A DNA stretch of 64,000 bases, from positions 62,001 through 126,000 of the forward strand of contig JAUIRK010001045.1 in NCBI GenBank assembly GCA_030549495.1, given 5' to 3'. Every line of letters begins with the position of its first letter. The first letter of the stretch is position 1. The notes beneath the pieces are model-generated. The model saw nothing but the letters and a program-made list of their open reading frames with translations. It was not told the origin of the DNA and did not search any database. This DNA comes from Nectonema munidae (lineage: Eukaryota > Nematomorpha > Nectonematoida > Nectonematidae). The translations under genes were made by a program, and so were the position numbers. Positions 36,801-51,800 of this stretch are shown in pieces.

Positions 36801-39800
36801 AGCATCATTGCTAAATTCAGCAAACTTGAAAATGGGTATATATGTGTAAAAACATTTTAAAATTAACTCAATAAAAATTTTTATTTTGACATTATGTGGA
36901 ATATATAAATCGTTTCTTTGGCCTGTTTTATTGATTTTCTTAAAAAATAAACATCACTACAAAATTCAGCAAACTTGAAAATGGGTATATATGTGTAAAA
37001 ACATTTTAAAATTAACTCAATAAAAATTTTTATTTTGACATGATGTGTAATATATAAATCATTCTGTTTTATTGATTTTCTTAAAAAATAAGCATCATTG
37101 CTAAATTCAGCAAACTTGAAAATGGGTATATATGTGTAAAAACATTTTAAAATTAACTCAATAAAATTTTTTATTTTTAAATGAGGTGGAATATATAAAT
37201 CATTTCTTTGGCCTGTTTTATTGATTTTCTTAAAAAATAAACATCACTACTAAATTCAGCAAACTTGAAAATGGGTATATATGTGTAAAAACATTTTAAA
37301 ATTAACTCAATAAAAATTTTTATTTTTAAATGAGGTGGAATATATAAATCATTTCTTTGGCCTGTTTTATTGATTTTCTTAAAAAATAAGCATCATTGCT
37401 AAATTCAGCAAACTTGAAAATGGGTATATATGTGTAAAAACTTTTTAAAATTAACTCAATAAAAATCTTTATTTTGACATGATGTGTAATATATAAATCA
37501 TTCTGTTTTATTGATTTTTTTAAAAAATAAACATCACCACTAAATTCAGTAAATTTGAAAATGGGTATATATGTGCAAAACTTTTTAAAATTAACTCAAT
37601 AAAAATCTTTATTTTTAAATGAGGTGGAATATATAAATCATTTCTTTGGCCTGTTTTATTGATTTTCTTAAAAAATAAACATCACTACAAAATTCAGTAA
37701 ACTTTAAAATGGGTATATATGTGTAAAAACATTTTAAAATTAACACAATAAAAAATGTTTATTTTGACATGATGTGGAATATATAAATCATTTCTTTGGC
37801 CTGTTTTATTGATTTTCTTAAAAAATAAACATCACTGCTAAATTCAGCAAACTTGAAAATGGGTATATATGTGTAAAAACATTTTAAAATTAACTCAATA
37901 AAAATTTTTATTTTGACATTATGTGTAATATATAAATCATTTCTTTGGCCTGTTTTATTGATTTTCTTAAAAAATAAACATCACCACTAAATTCAGCAAA
38001 CTTGAAAATGGGTATATATGTGTAAAAACTTTTTAAAATTAACTCAATAAAAATTTTTATTTTTAAATGAGGTGGAATATATAAATCATTTCTTTGGCCT
38101 GTTTTATTGATTTTCTTAAAAAATAAGCATCACCACTAAATTCAGCAAACTTGAAAATGGGTATATATGTGTAAAAACATTTTAAAATTAACTCAATAAA
38201 AATCTTTATTTTGACATGAGGTGGAATATATAAATCATTTCTTTGGCCTGTTTTATTGATTTTCTTAAAAAATAAGCATCACCACTAAATTCAGCAAACT
38301 TGAAAATGGGTATATATGTGTAAAAACTTTTTAAAATTAACTCAATAAAAATTTTTATTTTTAAATGAGGTGGAATATATAAATCATTTCTTTGGCCTGT
38401 TTTATTGATTTTCTTAAAAAATAAACATCACCACTAAATTCAGCAAACTTGAAAATGGGTATATATGTGTAAAAACATTTTAAAATTAACTCAATAAAAA
38501 TTTTTATTTTTAAATGAGGTGGAATATATAAATCATTTCTTTGGCCTGTTTTATTGATTTTCTTAAAAAATAAACATCACCACTAAATTCAGCAAACTTG
38601 AAAATGGGTATATATGTGTAAAAACATTTTAAAATTAACTCAATAAAAATTTTTATTTTTAAATGAGGTGGAATATATAAATCATTTCTTTGGCCTGTTT
38701 TATTGATTTTCTTAAAAAATAAACATCACTACAAAATTCAGCAAACTTGAAAATGGGTATATATGTGTAAAAACATTTTAAAATTAACTCAATAAAAATT
38801 TTTATTTTGACATGATGTGTAATATATAAATCATTCTGTTTTATTGATTTTCTTAAAAAATAAGCATCATTGCTAAATTCAGCAAACTTGAAAATGGGTA
38901 TATATGTGTAAAAACTTTTTAAAATTAACTCAATAAAAATCTTTATTTTGACATGATGTGTAATATATAAATCATTTCTTTGGCCTGTTTTATTGATTTT
39001 CTTAAAAAATAAACATCACCACTAAATTCAGCAAACTTGAAAATGGGTATATATGTGTAAAAACATTTTAAAATTAACTCAATAAAAATTTTTATTTTTA
39101 AATGAGGTGGAATATATAAATCATTTCTTTGGCCTGTTTTATTGATTTTCTTAAAAAATAAACATCACCACTAAATTCAGCAAACTTGAAAATGGGTATA
39201 TATGTGTAAAAACATTTTAAAATTAACTCAATAAAATTTTTTATTTTTAAATGAGGTGGAATATATAAATCATTTCTTTGGCCTGTTTTATTGATTTTCT
39301 TAAAAAATAAGCATCATTGCTAAATTCAGCAAACTTGAAAATGGGTATATATGTGTAAAAACTTTTTAAAATTAACTCAATAAAAATTTTTATTTTGACA
39401 TGATGTGTAATATATAAATCATTCTGTTTTATTGATTTTCTTAAAAAATAAGCATCATTGCTAAATTCAGCAAACTTGAAAATGGGTATATATGTGTAAA
39501 AACTTTTTAAAATTAACTCAATAAAAATCTTTATTTTGACATGATGTGTAATATATAAATCATTTCTTTGGCCTGTTTTATTGATTTTCTTAAAAAATAA
39601 ACATCACCACTAAATTCAGCAAACTTGAAAATGGGTATATATGTGTAAAAACATTTTAAAATTAACTCAATAAAAATTTTTATTTTTAAATGAGGTGGAA
39701 TATATAAATCATTTCTTTGGCCTGTTTTATTGATTTTCTTAAAAAATAAGCATCATTGCTAAATTCAGCAAACTTGAAAATGGGTATATATGTGTAAAAA

Positions 39801-42800
39801 CATTTTAAAATTAACTCAATAAAAATCTTTATTTTGACATGATGTGTAATATATAAATCATTTCTTTGGCCTGTTTTATTGATTTTCTTAAAAAATAAAC
39901 ATCACCACTAAATTCAGCAAACTTGAAAATGGGTATATATGTGTAAAAACATTTTAAAATTAACTCAATAAAAATTTTTATTTTTAAATGAGGTGGAATA
40001 TATAAATCATTTCTTTGGCCTGTTTTATTGATTTTCTTAAAAAATAAGCATCACCACTAAATTCAGCAAACTTGAAAATGGGTATATATGTGTAAAAACA
40101 TTTTAAAATTAACTCAATAAAAATCTTTATTTTGACATGATGTGTAATATATAAATCATTTCTTTGGCCTGTTTTATTGATTTTCTTAAAAAATAAACAT
40201 CACCACTAAATTCAGCAAACTTGAAAATGGGTATATATGTGTAAAAACATTTTAAAATTAACTCAATAAAAATTTTTATTTTTAAATGAGGTGGAATATA
40301 TAAATCATTTCTTTGGCCTGTTTTATTGATTTTCTTAAAAAATAAACATCACCACTAAATTCAGCAAACTTGAAAATGGGTATATATGTGTAAAAACATT
40401 TTAAAATTAACTCAATAAAAATTTTTATTTTTAAATGAGGTGGAATATATAAATCATTTCTTTGGCCTGTTTTATTGATTTTCTTAAAAAATAAACATCA
40501 CTACAAAATTCAGCAAACTTGAAAATGGGTATATATGTGTAAAAACATTTTAAAATTAACTCAATAAAAATTTTTATTTTGAAATGAGGTGGAATATATA
40601 AATCATTTCTTTGGCCTGTTTTATTGATTTTCTTAAAAAATAAACATCACCACTAAATTCAGCAAACTTGAAAATGGGTATATATGTGTAAAAACATTTT
40701 AAAATTAACTCAATAAAAATTTTTATTTTTAAATGAGGTGGAATATATAAATCATTTCTTTGGCCTGTTTTATTGATTTTCTTAAAAAATAAGCATCACC
40801 ACTAAATTCAGCAAACTTGAAAATGGGTATATATGTGTAAAAACATTTTAAAATTAACTCAATAAAAATTTTTATTTTGAAATGAGGTGGAATATATAAA
40901 TCATTTCTTTGGCCTGTTTTATTGATTTTCTTAAAAAATAAACATCACTACTAAATTCAGCAAACTTGAAAATGGGTATATATGTGTAAAAACATTTTAA
41001 AATTAACTCAATAAAAATTTTTATTTTGAAATGAGGTGGAATATATAAATCATTTCTTTGGCCTGTTTTATTGATTTTCTTAAAAAATAAACATCACTGC
41101 TAAATTCAGCAAACTTGAAAATGGGTATATATGTGTAAAAACATTTTAAAATTAACTCAATAAAAATTTTTATTTTTGAAATGAGGTGGAATATATAAAT
41201 CATTTCTTTGGCCTGTTTTATTGATTTTCTTAAAAAATAAACATCACTACTAAATTCAGCAAACTTGAAAATGGGTATATATGTGTAAAAACATTTTAAA
41301 ATTAACTCAATAAAAATTTTTATTTTGAAATGAGGTGGAATATATAAATCATTTCTTTGGCCTGTTTTATTGATTTTCTTAAAAAATAAACATCACTACT
41401 AAATTCAGCAAACTTGAAAATGGGTATATATGTGTAAAAACATTTTAAAATTAACTCAATAAAAATTTTTATTTTGAAATGAGGTGGAATATATAAATCA
41501 TTTCTTTGGCCTGTTTTATTGATTTTCTTAAAAAATAAACATCACTACTAAATTCAGCAAACTTGAAAATGGGTATATATGTGTAAAAACATTTTAAAAT
41601 TAACTCAATAAAAATTTTTATTTTGAAATGAGGTGGAATATATAAATCATTTCTTTGGCCTGTTTTATTGATTTTCTTAAAAAATAAGCATCATTGCTAA
41701 ATTCAGCAAACTTGAAAATGGGTATATATGTGTAAAAACTTTTTAAAATTAACTCAATAAAAATCTTTATTTTGACATGATGTGTAATATATAAATCATT
41801 TCTTTGGCCTGTTTTATTGATTTTCTTAAAAAATAAACATCACCACTAAATTCAGCAAACTTGAAAATGGGTATATATGTGTAAAAACATTTTAAAATTA
41901 ACTCAATAAAAATTTTTATTTTTAAATGAGGTGGAATATATAAATCATTTCTTTGGCCTGTTTTATTGATTTTCTTAAAAAATAAACATCACCACTAAAT
42001 TCAGCAAACTTGAAAATGGGTATATATGTGTAAAAACATTTTAAAATTAACTCAATAAAAATTTTTATTTTTAAATGAGGTGGAATATATAAATCATTTC
42101 TTTGGCCTGTTTTATTGATTTTCTTAAAAAATAAACATCACTACAAAATTCAGCAAACTTGAAAATGGGTATATATGTGTAAAAACTTTTTAAAATTAAC
42201 TCAATAAAAATCTTTATTTTGACATGATGTGGAATATATAAATCATTTCTTTGGCCTGTTTTATTGATTTTCTTAAAAAATAAGCATCATTGCTAAATTC
42301 AGCAAACTTGAAAATGGGTATATATGTGTAAAAACATTTTAAAATTAACTCAATAAAATTTTTTATTTTTAAATGAGGTGGAATATATAAATCATTTCTT
42401 TGGCCTGTTTTATTGATTTTCTTAAAAAATAAACATCACTGCTAAATTCAGCAAACTTGAAAATGGGTATATATGTTTAAAAAGATTTTAAAATTAACTC
42501 AATAAAAATTTTTATTTTTAAATGAGGTGGAATATATAAATCATTTCTTTGGCCTGTTTTATTGATTTTCTTAAAAAATAAACATCACCACTAAATTCAG
42601 CAAACTTGAAAATGGGTATATATGTGTAAAAACATTTTAAAATTAACTCAATAAAAATCTTTATTTTGAAATGAGGTGGAATATATAAATCATTTCTTTG
42701 GCCTGTTTTATTGATTTTCTTAAAAAATAAACATCATTGCTAAATTCAGCAAACTTGAAAATGGGTATATATGTGTAAAAACATTTTAAAATTAACTCAA

Positions 42801-45800
42801 TAAAAATTTTTATTTTGAAATGAGGTGGAATATATAAATCATTTCTTTGGCCTGTTTTATTGATTTTCTTAAAAAATAAACATCATTGCTAAATTCAGCA
42901 AACTTGAAAATGGGTATATATGTGTAAAAACATTTTAAAATTAACTCAATAAAAATTTTTATTTTGAAATGAGGTGGAATATATAAATCATTTCTTTGGC
43001 CTGTTTTATTGATTTTCTTAAAAAATAAACATCACTGCTAAATTCAGCAAACTTGAAAATGGGTATATATGTTTAAAAACTTTTTAAAATTAACTCAATA
43101 AAATTTTTTATTTTGAAATGAGGTGGAATATATAAATCATTTCTTTGGCCTGTTTTATTGATTTTCTTAAAAAATAAGCATCATTGCTAAATTCAGCAAA
43201 CTTGAAAATGGGTATATATGTGTAAAAACATTTTAAAATTAACTCAATAAAAATCTTTATTTTGAAATGAGGTGGAATATATAAATCATTTCTTTGGCCT
43301 GTTTTATTGATTTTCTTAAAAAATAAACATCATTGCTAAATTCAGCAAACTTGAAAATGGGTATATATGTGTAAAAACATTTTAAAATTAACTCAATAAA
43401 AATTTTTATTTTTAAATGAGGTGGAATATATAAATCATTTCTTTGGCCTGTTTTATTGATTTTCTTAAAAAATAAACATCATTGCTAAATTCAGCAAACT
43501 TGAAAATGGGTATATATGTCTAAAAACTTTTTAAAATTAACTCAATAAAATTTTTTATTTTGAAATGAGGTGGAATATATAAATAATTTATTTGGCCTGT
43601 TTTATTGATTTTCTTAAAAAAATAAGCATCATTGCTAAATTCAGCAAACTTGAAAATGGGTATATATGTGTAAAAACTTTTTAAAATTAACTCAATAAAA
43701 ATTTTTATTTTTAAATGAGGTGGAATATATAAATCATTTCTTTGGCCTGTTTTATTGATTTTCTTAAAAAATAAGCATCACTGCTAAATTCAGCAAACTT
43801 GAAAATGGGTATATATGTTTAAAAACATTTTAAAATTAACTCAATAAAAATTTTTATTTTGAAATGAGGTGGAATATATAAATCATTTCTTTGGCCTGTT
43901 TTATTGATTTTCTTAAAAAATAAACATCATTGCTAAATTCAGCAAACTTGAAAATGGGTATATATGTGTAAAAACATTTTAAAATTAACTCAATAAAAAT
44001 TTTTATTTTGAAATGAGGTGGAATATATAAATCATTTCTTTGGCCTGTTTTATTGATTTTCTTAAAAAATAAACATCATTGCTAAATTCAGCAAACTTGA
44101 AAATGGGTATATATGTGTAAAAACATTTTAAAATTAACTCAATAAAAATTTTTATTTTGAAATGAGGTGGAATATATAAATCATTTCTTTGGCCTGTTTT
44201 ATTGATTTTCTTAAAAAATAAACATCATTGCTAAATTCAGCAAACTTGAAAATGGGTATATATGTGTAAAAACATTTTAAAATTAACTCAATAAAAATTT
44301 TTATTTTGAAATGAGGTGGAATATATAAATAATTTATTTGGCCTGTTTTATTGATTTTCTTAAAAAATAAACATCACTGCTAAATTCAGCAAACTTGAAA
44401 ATGGGTATATATGTGTAAAAACATTTTAAAATTAACTCAATAAAAATTTTTATTTTGAAATGAGGTGGAATATATAAATCATTTCTTTGGCCTGTTTTAT
44501 TGATTTTCTTAAAAAATAAGCATCATTGCTAAATTCAGCAAACTTGAAAATGGGTATATATGTGTAAAAACTTTTTAAAATTAACTCAATAAAAATTTTT
44601 ATTTTGAAATGAGGTGGAATATATAAATAATTTATTTGGCCTGTTTTATTGATTTTCTTAAAAATAAACATCATTGCTAAATTCAGCAAACTTGAAAATG
44701 GGTATATATGTGTAAAAACATTTTAAAATTAACTCAATAAAAATTCTTTATTTTGAAATGAGGTGGAATATATAAATCATTTCTTTGGCCTGTTTTATTG
44801 ATTTTCTTAAAAAATAAGCATCACTGCTAAATTCAGCAAACTTGAAAATGGGTATATATGTGTAAAAACATTTTAAAATTAACTCAATAAAAATCTTTAT
44901 TTTGAAATGAGGTGGAATATATAAATCATTTCTTTGGCCTGTTTTATTGATTTTCTTAAAAAATAAACATCACTGCTAAATTCAGCAAACTTGAAAATGG
45001 GTATATATGTGTAAAAACATTTTAAAATTAACTCAATAAAAATCTTTATTTTGAAATGAGGTGGAATATATAAATCATTTCTTTGGCCTGTTTTATTGAT
45101 TTTCTTAAAAAATAAGCATCATTGCTAAATTCAGCAAACTTGAAAATGGGTATATATGTGTAAAAACATTTTAAAATTAACTCAATAAAAATTTTTATTT
45201 TGAAATGAGGTGGAATATATAAATCATTTCTTTGGCCTGTTTTATTGATTTTCTTAAAAAATAAACATCATTGCTAAATTCAGCAAACTTGAAAATGGGT
45301 ATATATGTGTAAAAAGATTTTAAAATTAACTCAATAAAATTTTTTATTTTTAAATGAGGTGGAATATATAAATCATTTCTTTGGCCTGTTTTATTGATTT
45401 CTTAAAAAATAAGCATCATTGCTAAATTCAGCAAACTTGAAAATGGGTATATATGTGTAAAAAGATTTTAAAATTAACTCAATAAAAATCTTTATTTTGA
45501 AATGAGGTGGAATATATAAATCATTTCTTTGGCCTGTTTTATTGATTTCTTAAAAAATAAGCATCATTGCTAAATTCAGCAAACTTGAAAATGGGTATAT
45601 ATGTGTAAAAACTTTTTAAAATTAACTCAATAAAATTTTTTATTTTGAAATGAGGTGGAATATATAAATCATTTCTTTGGCCTGTTTTATTGATTTTCTT
45701 AAAAATAAACATCATTGCTAAATTCAGCAAACTTGAAAATGGGTATATATGTGTAAAAAGATTTTAAAATTAACTCAATAAAAATCTTTATTTTGAAATG

Positions 45801-48800
45801 AGGTGGAATATATAAATCATTTCTTTGGCCTGTTTTATTGATTTTCTTAAAAAATAAGCATCATTGCTAAATTCAGCAAACTTGAAAATGGGTATATATG
45901 TGTAAAAACATTTTAAAATTAACTCAATAAAAATTTTTATTTTGAAATGAGGTGGAATATATAAATAATTTATTTGGCCTGTTTTATTGATTTTCTTAAA
46001 AATAAACATCATTGCTAAATTCAGCAAACTTGAAAATGGGTATATATGTTTAAAAAAATTTTAAAATTAACTCAATAAAAATCTTTATTTTGAAATGAGG
46101 TGGAATATATAAATCATTTCTTTGGCCTGTTTTATTGATTTTCTTAAAAATAAGCATCATTGCTAAATTCAGCAAACTTGAAAATGGGTATATATGTGTA
46201 AAAACATTTTAAAATTAACTCAATAAAAATCTTTATTTTGAAATGAGGTGGAATATATAAATCATTTCTTTGGCCTGTTTTATTGATTTTCTTAAAAAAT
46301 AAACATCATTGCTAAATTCAGCAAACTTGAAAATGGGTATATATGTGTAAAAACTTTTTAAAATTAACTCAATAAAATTTTTTATTTTGAAATGAGGTGG
46401 AATATATAAATCATTTCTTTGGCCTGTTTTATTGATTTTCTTAAAAATAAACATCATTGCTAAATTCAGCAAACTTGAAAATGGGTATATATGTGTAAAA
46501 AGATTTTAAAATTAACTCAATAAAAATCTTTATTTTGAAATGAGGTGGAATATATAAATAATTTATTTGGCCTGTTTTATTGATTTTCTTAAAAATAAAC
46601 ATCATTGCTAAATTCAGCAAACTTGAAAATGGGTATATATGTGTAAAAAGATTTTAAAATTAACTCAATAAAATTTTTTATTTTGAAATGAGGTGGAATA
46701 TATAAATAATTTATTTGGCCTGTTTTATTGATTTTCTTAAAAAAATAAGCATCATTGCTAAATTCAGCAAACTTGAAAATGGGTATATATGTGTAAAAAC
46801 ATTTTAAAATTAACTCAATAAAAATCTTTATTTTGAAATGAGGTGGAATATATAAATCATTTCTTTGGCCTGTTTTATTGATTTTCTTAAAAAATAAGCA
46901 TCATTGCTAAATTCAGCAAACTTGAAAATGGGTATATATGTGTAAAAACTTTTTAAAATTAACTCAATAAAAATTTTTATTTTGAAATGAGGTGGAATAT
47001 ATAAATAATTTATTTGGCCTGTTTTATTGATTTTCTTAAAAAATAAACATCATTGCTAAATTCAGCAAACTTGAAAATGGGTATATATGTTTAAAAAGAT
47101 TTTAAAATTAACTCAATAAAATTTTTTATTTTTAAATGAGGTGGAATATATAAATCATTTCTTTGGCCTGTTTTGTTGATTTTCTTAAAAAATAAACATC
47201 ATTGCTAAATTCAGCAAACTTGAAAATGGGTATATATGTGTAAAAAGATTTTAAAATTAACTCAATAAAATTTTTTATTTTGAAATGAGGTGGAATATAT
47301 AAATCAATTTCTTTGGCCTGTTTTATTGATTTTCTTAAAAATAAGCATCATTGCTAAATTCAGCAAACTTGAAAATGGGTATATATGTGTAAAAACTTTT
47401 TAAAATTAACTCAATAAAATTTTTTATTTTGAAATGAGGTGGAATATATAAATCATTTCTTTGGCCTGTTTTATTGATTTTCTTAAAAATAAACATCATT
47501 GCTAAATTCAGCAAACTTGAAAATGGGTATATATGTGTAAAAACTTTTTAAAATTAACTCAATAAAATTTTTTATTTTGAAATGAGGTGGAATATATAAA
47601 TAATTTATTTGGCCTGTTTTATTGATTTTCTTAAAAATAAACATCACTGCTAAATTCAGCAAACTTGAAAATGGGTATATATGTTTAAAAAGATTTTAAA
47701 ATTAACTCAATAAAATTTTTTATTTTGAAATGAGGTGGAATATATAAATCATTTCTTTGGCCTGTTTTATTGATTTTCTTAAAAAATAAACATCATTGCT
47801 AAATTCAGCAAACTTGAAAATGGGTATATATGTGTAAAAACATTTTAAAATTAACTCAATAAAATTTTTTATTTTTAAATGAGGTGGAATATATAAATCA
47901 TTTCTTTGGCCTGTTTTATTGATTTTCTTAAAAATAAGCATCATTGCTAAATTCAGCAAACTTGAAAATGGGTATATATGTGTAAAAACTTTTTAAAATT
48001 AACTCAATAAAATTTTTTATTTTTAAATGAGGTGGAATATATAAATCAATTCTTTGGCCTGTTTTATTGATTTTCTTAAAAAATAAGCATCATTGCTAAA
48101 TTCAGCAAACTTGAAAATGGGTATATATGTGTAAAAACATTTTAAAATTAACTCAATAAAATTTTTTATTTTTAAATGAGGTGGAATATATAAATCATTT
48201 CTTTGGCCTGTTTTATTGATTTTCTTAAAAATAAGCATCATTGCTAAATTCAGCAAACTTGAAAATGGGTATATATGTGTAAAAAGATTTTAAAATTAAC
48301 TCAATAAAAATTTTTATTTTGAAATGAGGTGGAATATATAAATAATTTCTTTGGCCTGTTTTATTGATTTTCTTAAAAAATAAGCATCATTGCTAAATTC
48401 AGCAAACTTGAAAATGGGTATATATGTTTAAAAAGTTTTTAAAATTAACTCAATAAAAATCTTTATTTTGAAATGAGGTGGAATATATAAATCATTTCTT
48501 TGGCCTGTTTTATTGATTTTCTTAAAAATAAGCATCATTGCTAAATTCAGCAAACTTGAAAATGGGTATATATGTTTAAAAAGATTTTAAAATTAACTCA
48601 ATATAAATCTTTATTTTGAAATGAGGTGGAATATATAAATAATTTATTTGGCCTGTTTTATTGATTTTCTTAAAAATAAGCATCATTGCTAAATTCAGCA
48701 AACTTGAAAATGGGTATATATGTTTAAAAAGATTTTAAAATTAACTCAATATAAATCTTTATTTTGAAATGAGGTGGAATATATAAATAATTTATTTGGC

Positions 48801-51800
48801 CTGTTTTATTGATTTTCTTAAAAATAAACATCATTGCTAAATTCAGCAAACTTGAAAATGGGTATATATGTTTAAAAAGATTTTAAAATTAACTCAATAT
48901 AAATCTTTATTTTGAAATGAGGTGGAATATATAAATAATTTCTTTGGCCTGTTTTATTGATTTTCTTAAAAATAAGCATCATTGCTAAATTCAGCAAACT
49001 TGAAAATGGGTATATATGTGTAAAAAGATTTTAAAATTAACTCAATAAAAATCTTTATTTTGAAATGAGGTGGAATATATAAATCATTTCTTTGGCCTGT
49101 TTTATTGATTTTCTTAAAAAATAAGCATCATTGCTAAATTCAGCAAACTTGAAAATGGGTATATATGTGTAAAAAGATTTTAAAATTAACTCAATAAAAA
49201 TTTTTATTTTGAAATGAGGTGGAATATATAAATCATTTCTTTGGCCTGTTTTATTGATTTCTTAAAAAATAAGCATCATTGCTAAATTCAGCAAACTTGA
49301 AAATGGGTATATATGTCTAAAAAGATTTTAAAATTAACTCAATAAAATTTTTTATTTTTAAATGAGGTGGAATATATAAATCATTTCTTTGGCCTGTTTT
49401 ATTGATTTTCTTAAAAATAAACATCACTGCTAAATTCAGCAAACTTGAAAATGGGTATATATGTTTAAAAAGATTTTAAAATTAACTCAATAAAAATTTT
49501 TATTTTGAAATGAGGTGGAATATATAAATAATTTATTTGGCCTGTTTTATTGATTTTCTTAAAAAATAAACATCACTGCTAAATTCAGCAAACTTGAAAA
49601 TGGGTATATATGTGTAAAAAGATTTTAAAATTAACTCAATAAAAATCTTTATTTTGAAATGAGGTGGAATATATAAATAATTTCTTTGGCCTGTTTTATT
49701 GATTTTCTTAAAAAATAAGCATCATTGCTAAATTCAGCAAACTTGAAAATGGGTATATATGTGTAAAAAGATTTTAAAATTAACTCAATAAAATTTTTTA
49801 TTTTTAAATGAGGTGGAATATATAAATCATTTCTTTGGCCTGTTTTATTGATTTTCTTAAAAATAAGCATCATTGCTAAATTCAGCAAACTTGAAAATGG
49901 GTATATATGTTTAAAAAGATTTTAAAATTAACTCAATAAAAATTTTTATTTTGAAATGAGGTGGAATATATAAATCATTTCTTTGGCCTGTTTTATTGAT
50001 TTTCTTAAAAAATAAACATCACTGCTAAATTCAGCAAACTTGAAAATGGGTATATATGTTTAAAAAGATTTTAAAATTAACTCAATATAAATCTTTATTT
50101 TGAAATGAGGTGGAATATATAAATCATTTCTTTGGCCTGTTTTATTGATTTTCTTAAAAATAAACATCATTGCTAAATTCAGCAAACTTGAAAATGGGTA
50201 TATATGTTTAAAAAGATTTTAAAATTAACTCAATATAAATCTTTATTTTGAAATGAGGTGGAATATATAAATAATTTATTTGGCCTGTTTTATTGATTTT
50301 CTTAAAAATAAGCATCACTGCTAAATTCAGCAAACTTGAAAATGGGTATATATGTTTAAAAACTTTTTAAAATTAACTCAATATAAATCTTTATTTTTAA
50401 ATGAGGTGGAATATATAAATAATTTATTTGGCCTGTTTTATTGATTTTCTTAAAAATAAGCATCATTGCTAAATTCAGCAAACTTGAAAATGGGTATATA
50501 TGTTTAAAAAGATTTTAAAATTAACTCAATATAAATCTTTATTTTGAAATGAGGTGGAATATATAAATAATTTATTTGGCCTGTTTTATTGATTTTCTTA
50601 AAAATAAGCATCATTGCTAAATTCAGCAAACTTGAAAATGGGTATATATGTTTAAAAAGATTTTAAAATTAACTCAATATAAATCTTTATTTTGAAATGA
50701 GGTGGAATATATAAATAATTTATTTGGCCTGTTTTATTGATTTTCTTAAAAATAAACATCATTGCTAAATTCAGCAAACTTGAAAATGGGTATATATGTG
50801 TAAAAAGATTTTAAAATTAACTCAATAAAAATCTTTATTTTGAAATGAGGTGGAATATATAAATCATTTCTTTGGCCTGTTTTATTGATTTTCTTAAAAA
50901 TAAGCATCATTGCTAAATTCAGCAAACTTGAAAATGGGTATATATGTTTAAAAAGATTTTAAAATTAACTCAATATAAATCTTTATTTTGAAATGAGGTG
51001 GAATATATAAATAATTTATTTGGCCTGTTTTATTGATTTTCTTAAAAAATAAGCATCATTGCTAAATTCAGCAAACTTGAAAATGGGTATATATGTGTAA
51101 AAAGATTTTAAAATTAACTCAATAAAATTTTTTATTTTGAAATGAGGTGGAATATATAAATAATTTATTTGGCCTGTTTTATTGATTTTCTTAAAAAATA
51201 AGCATCATTGCTAAATTCAGCAAACTTGAAAATGGGTATATATGTTTAAAAAGATTTTAAAATTAACTCAATATAAATCTTTATTTTGAAATGAGGTGGA
51301 ATATATAAATAATTTCTTTGGCCTGTTTTATTGATTTTCTTAAAAAATAAGCATCATTGCTAAATTCAGCAAACTTGAAAATGGGTATATATGTGTAAAA
51401 AGATTTTAAAATTAACTCAATAAAAATCTTTATTTTGAAATGAGGTGGAATATATAAATAATTTATTTGGCCTGTTTTATTGATTTTCTTAAAAATAAGC
51501 ATCATTGCTAAATTCAGCAAACTTGAAAATGGGTATATATGTGTAAAAACATTTTAAAATTAACTCAATAAAAATTTTTATTTTGAAATGAGGTGGAATA
51601 TATAAATAATTTATTTGGCCTGTTTTATTGATTTTCTTAAAAATAAGCATCATTGCTAAATTCAGCAAACTTGAAAATGGGTATATATGTTTAAAAACTT
51701 TTTAAAATTAACTCAATATAAATCTTTATTTTTAAATGAGGTGGAATATATAAATCATTTCTTTGGCCTGTTTTATTGATTTTCTTAAAAAATAAGCATC

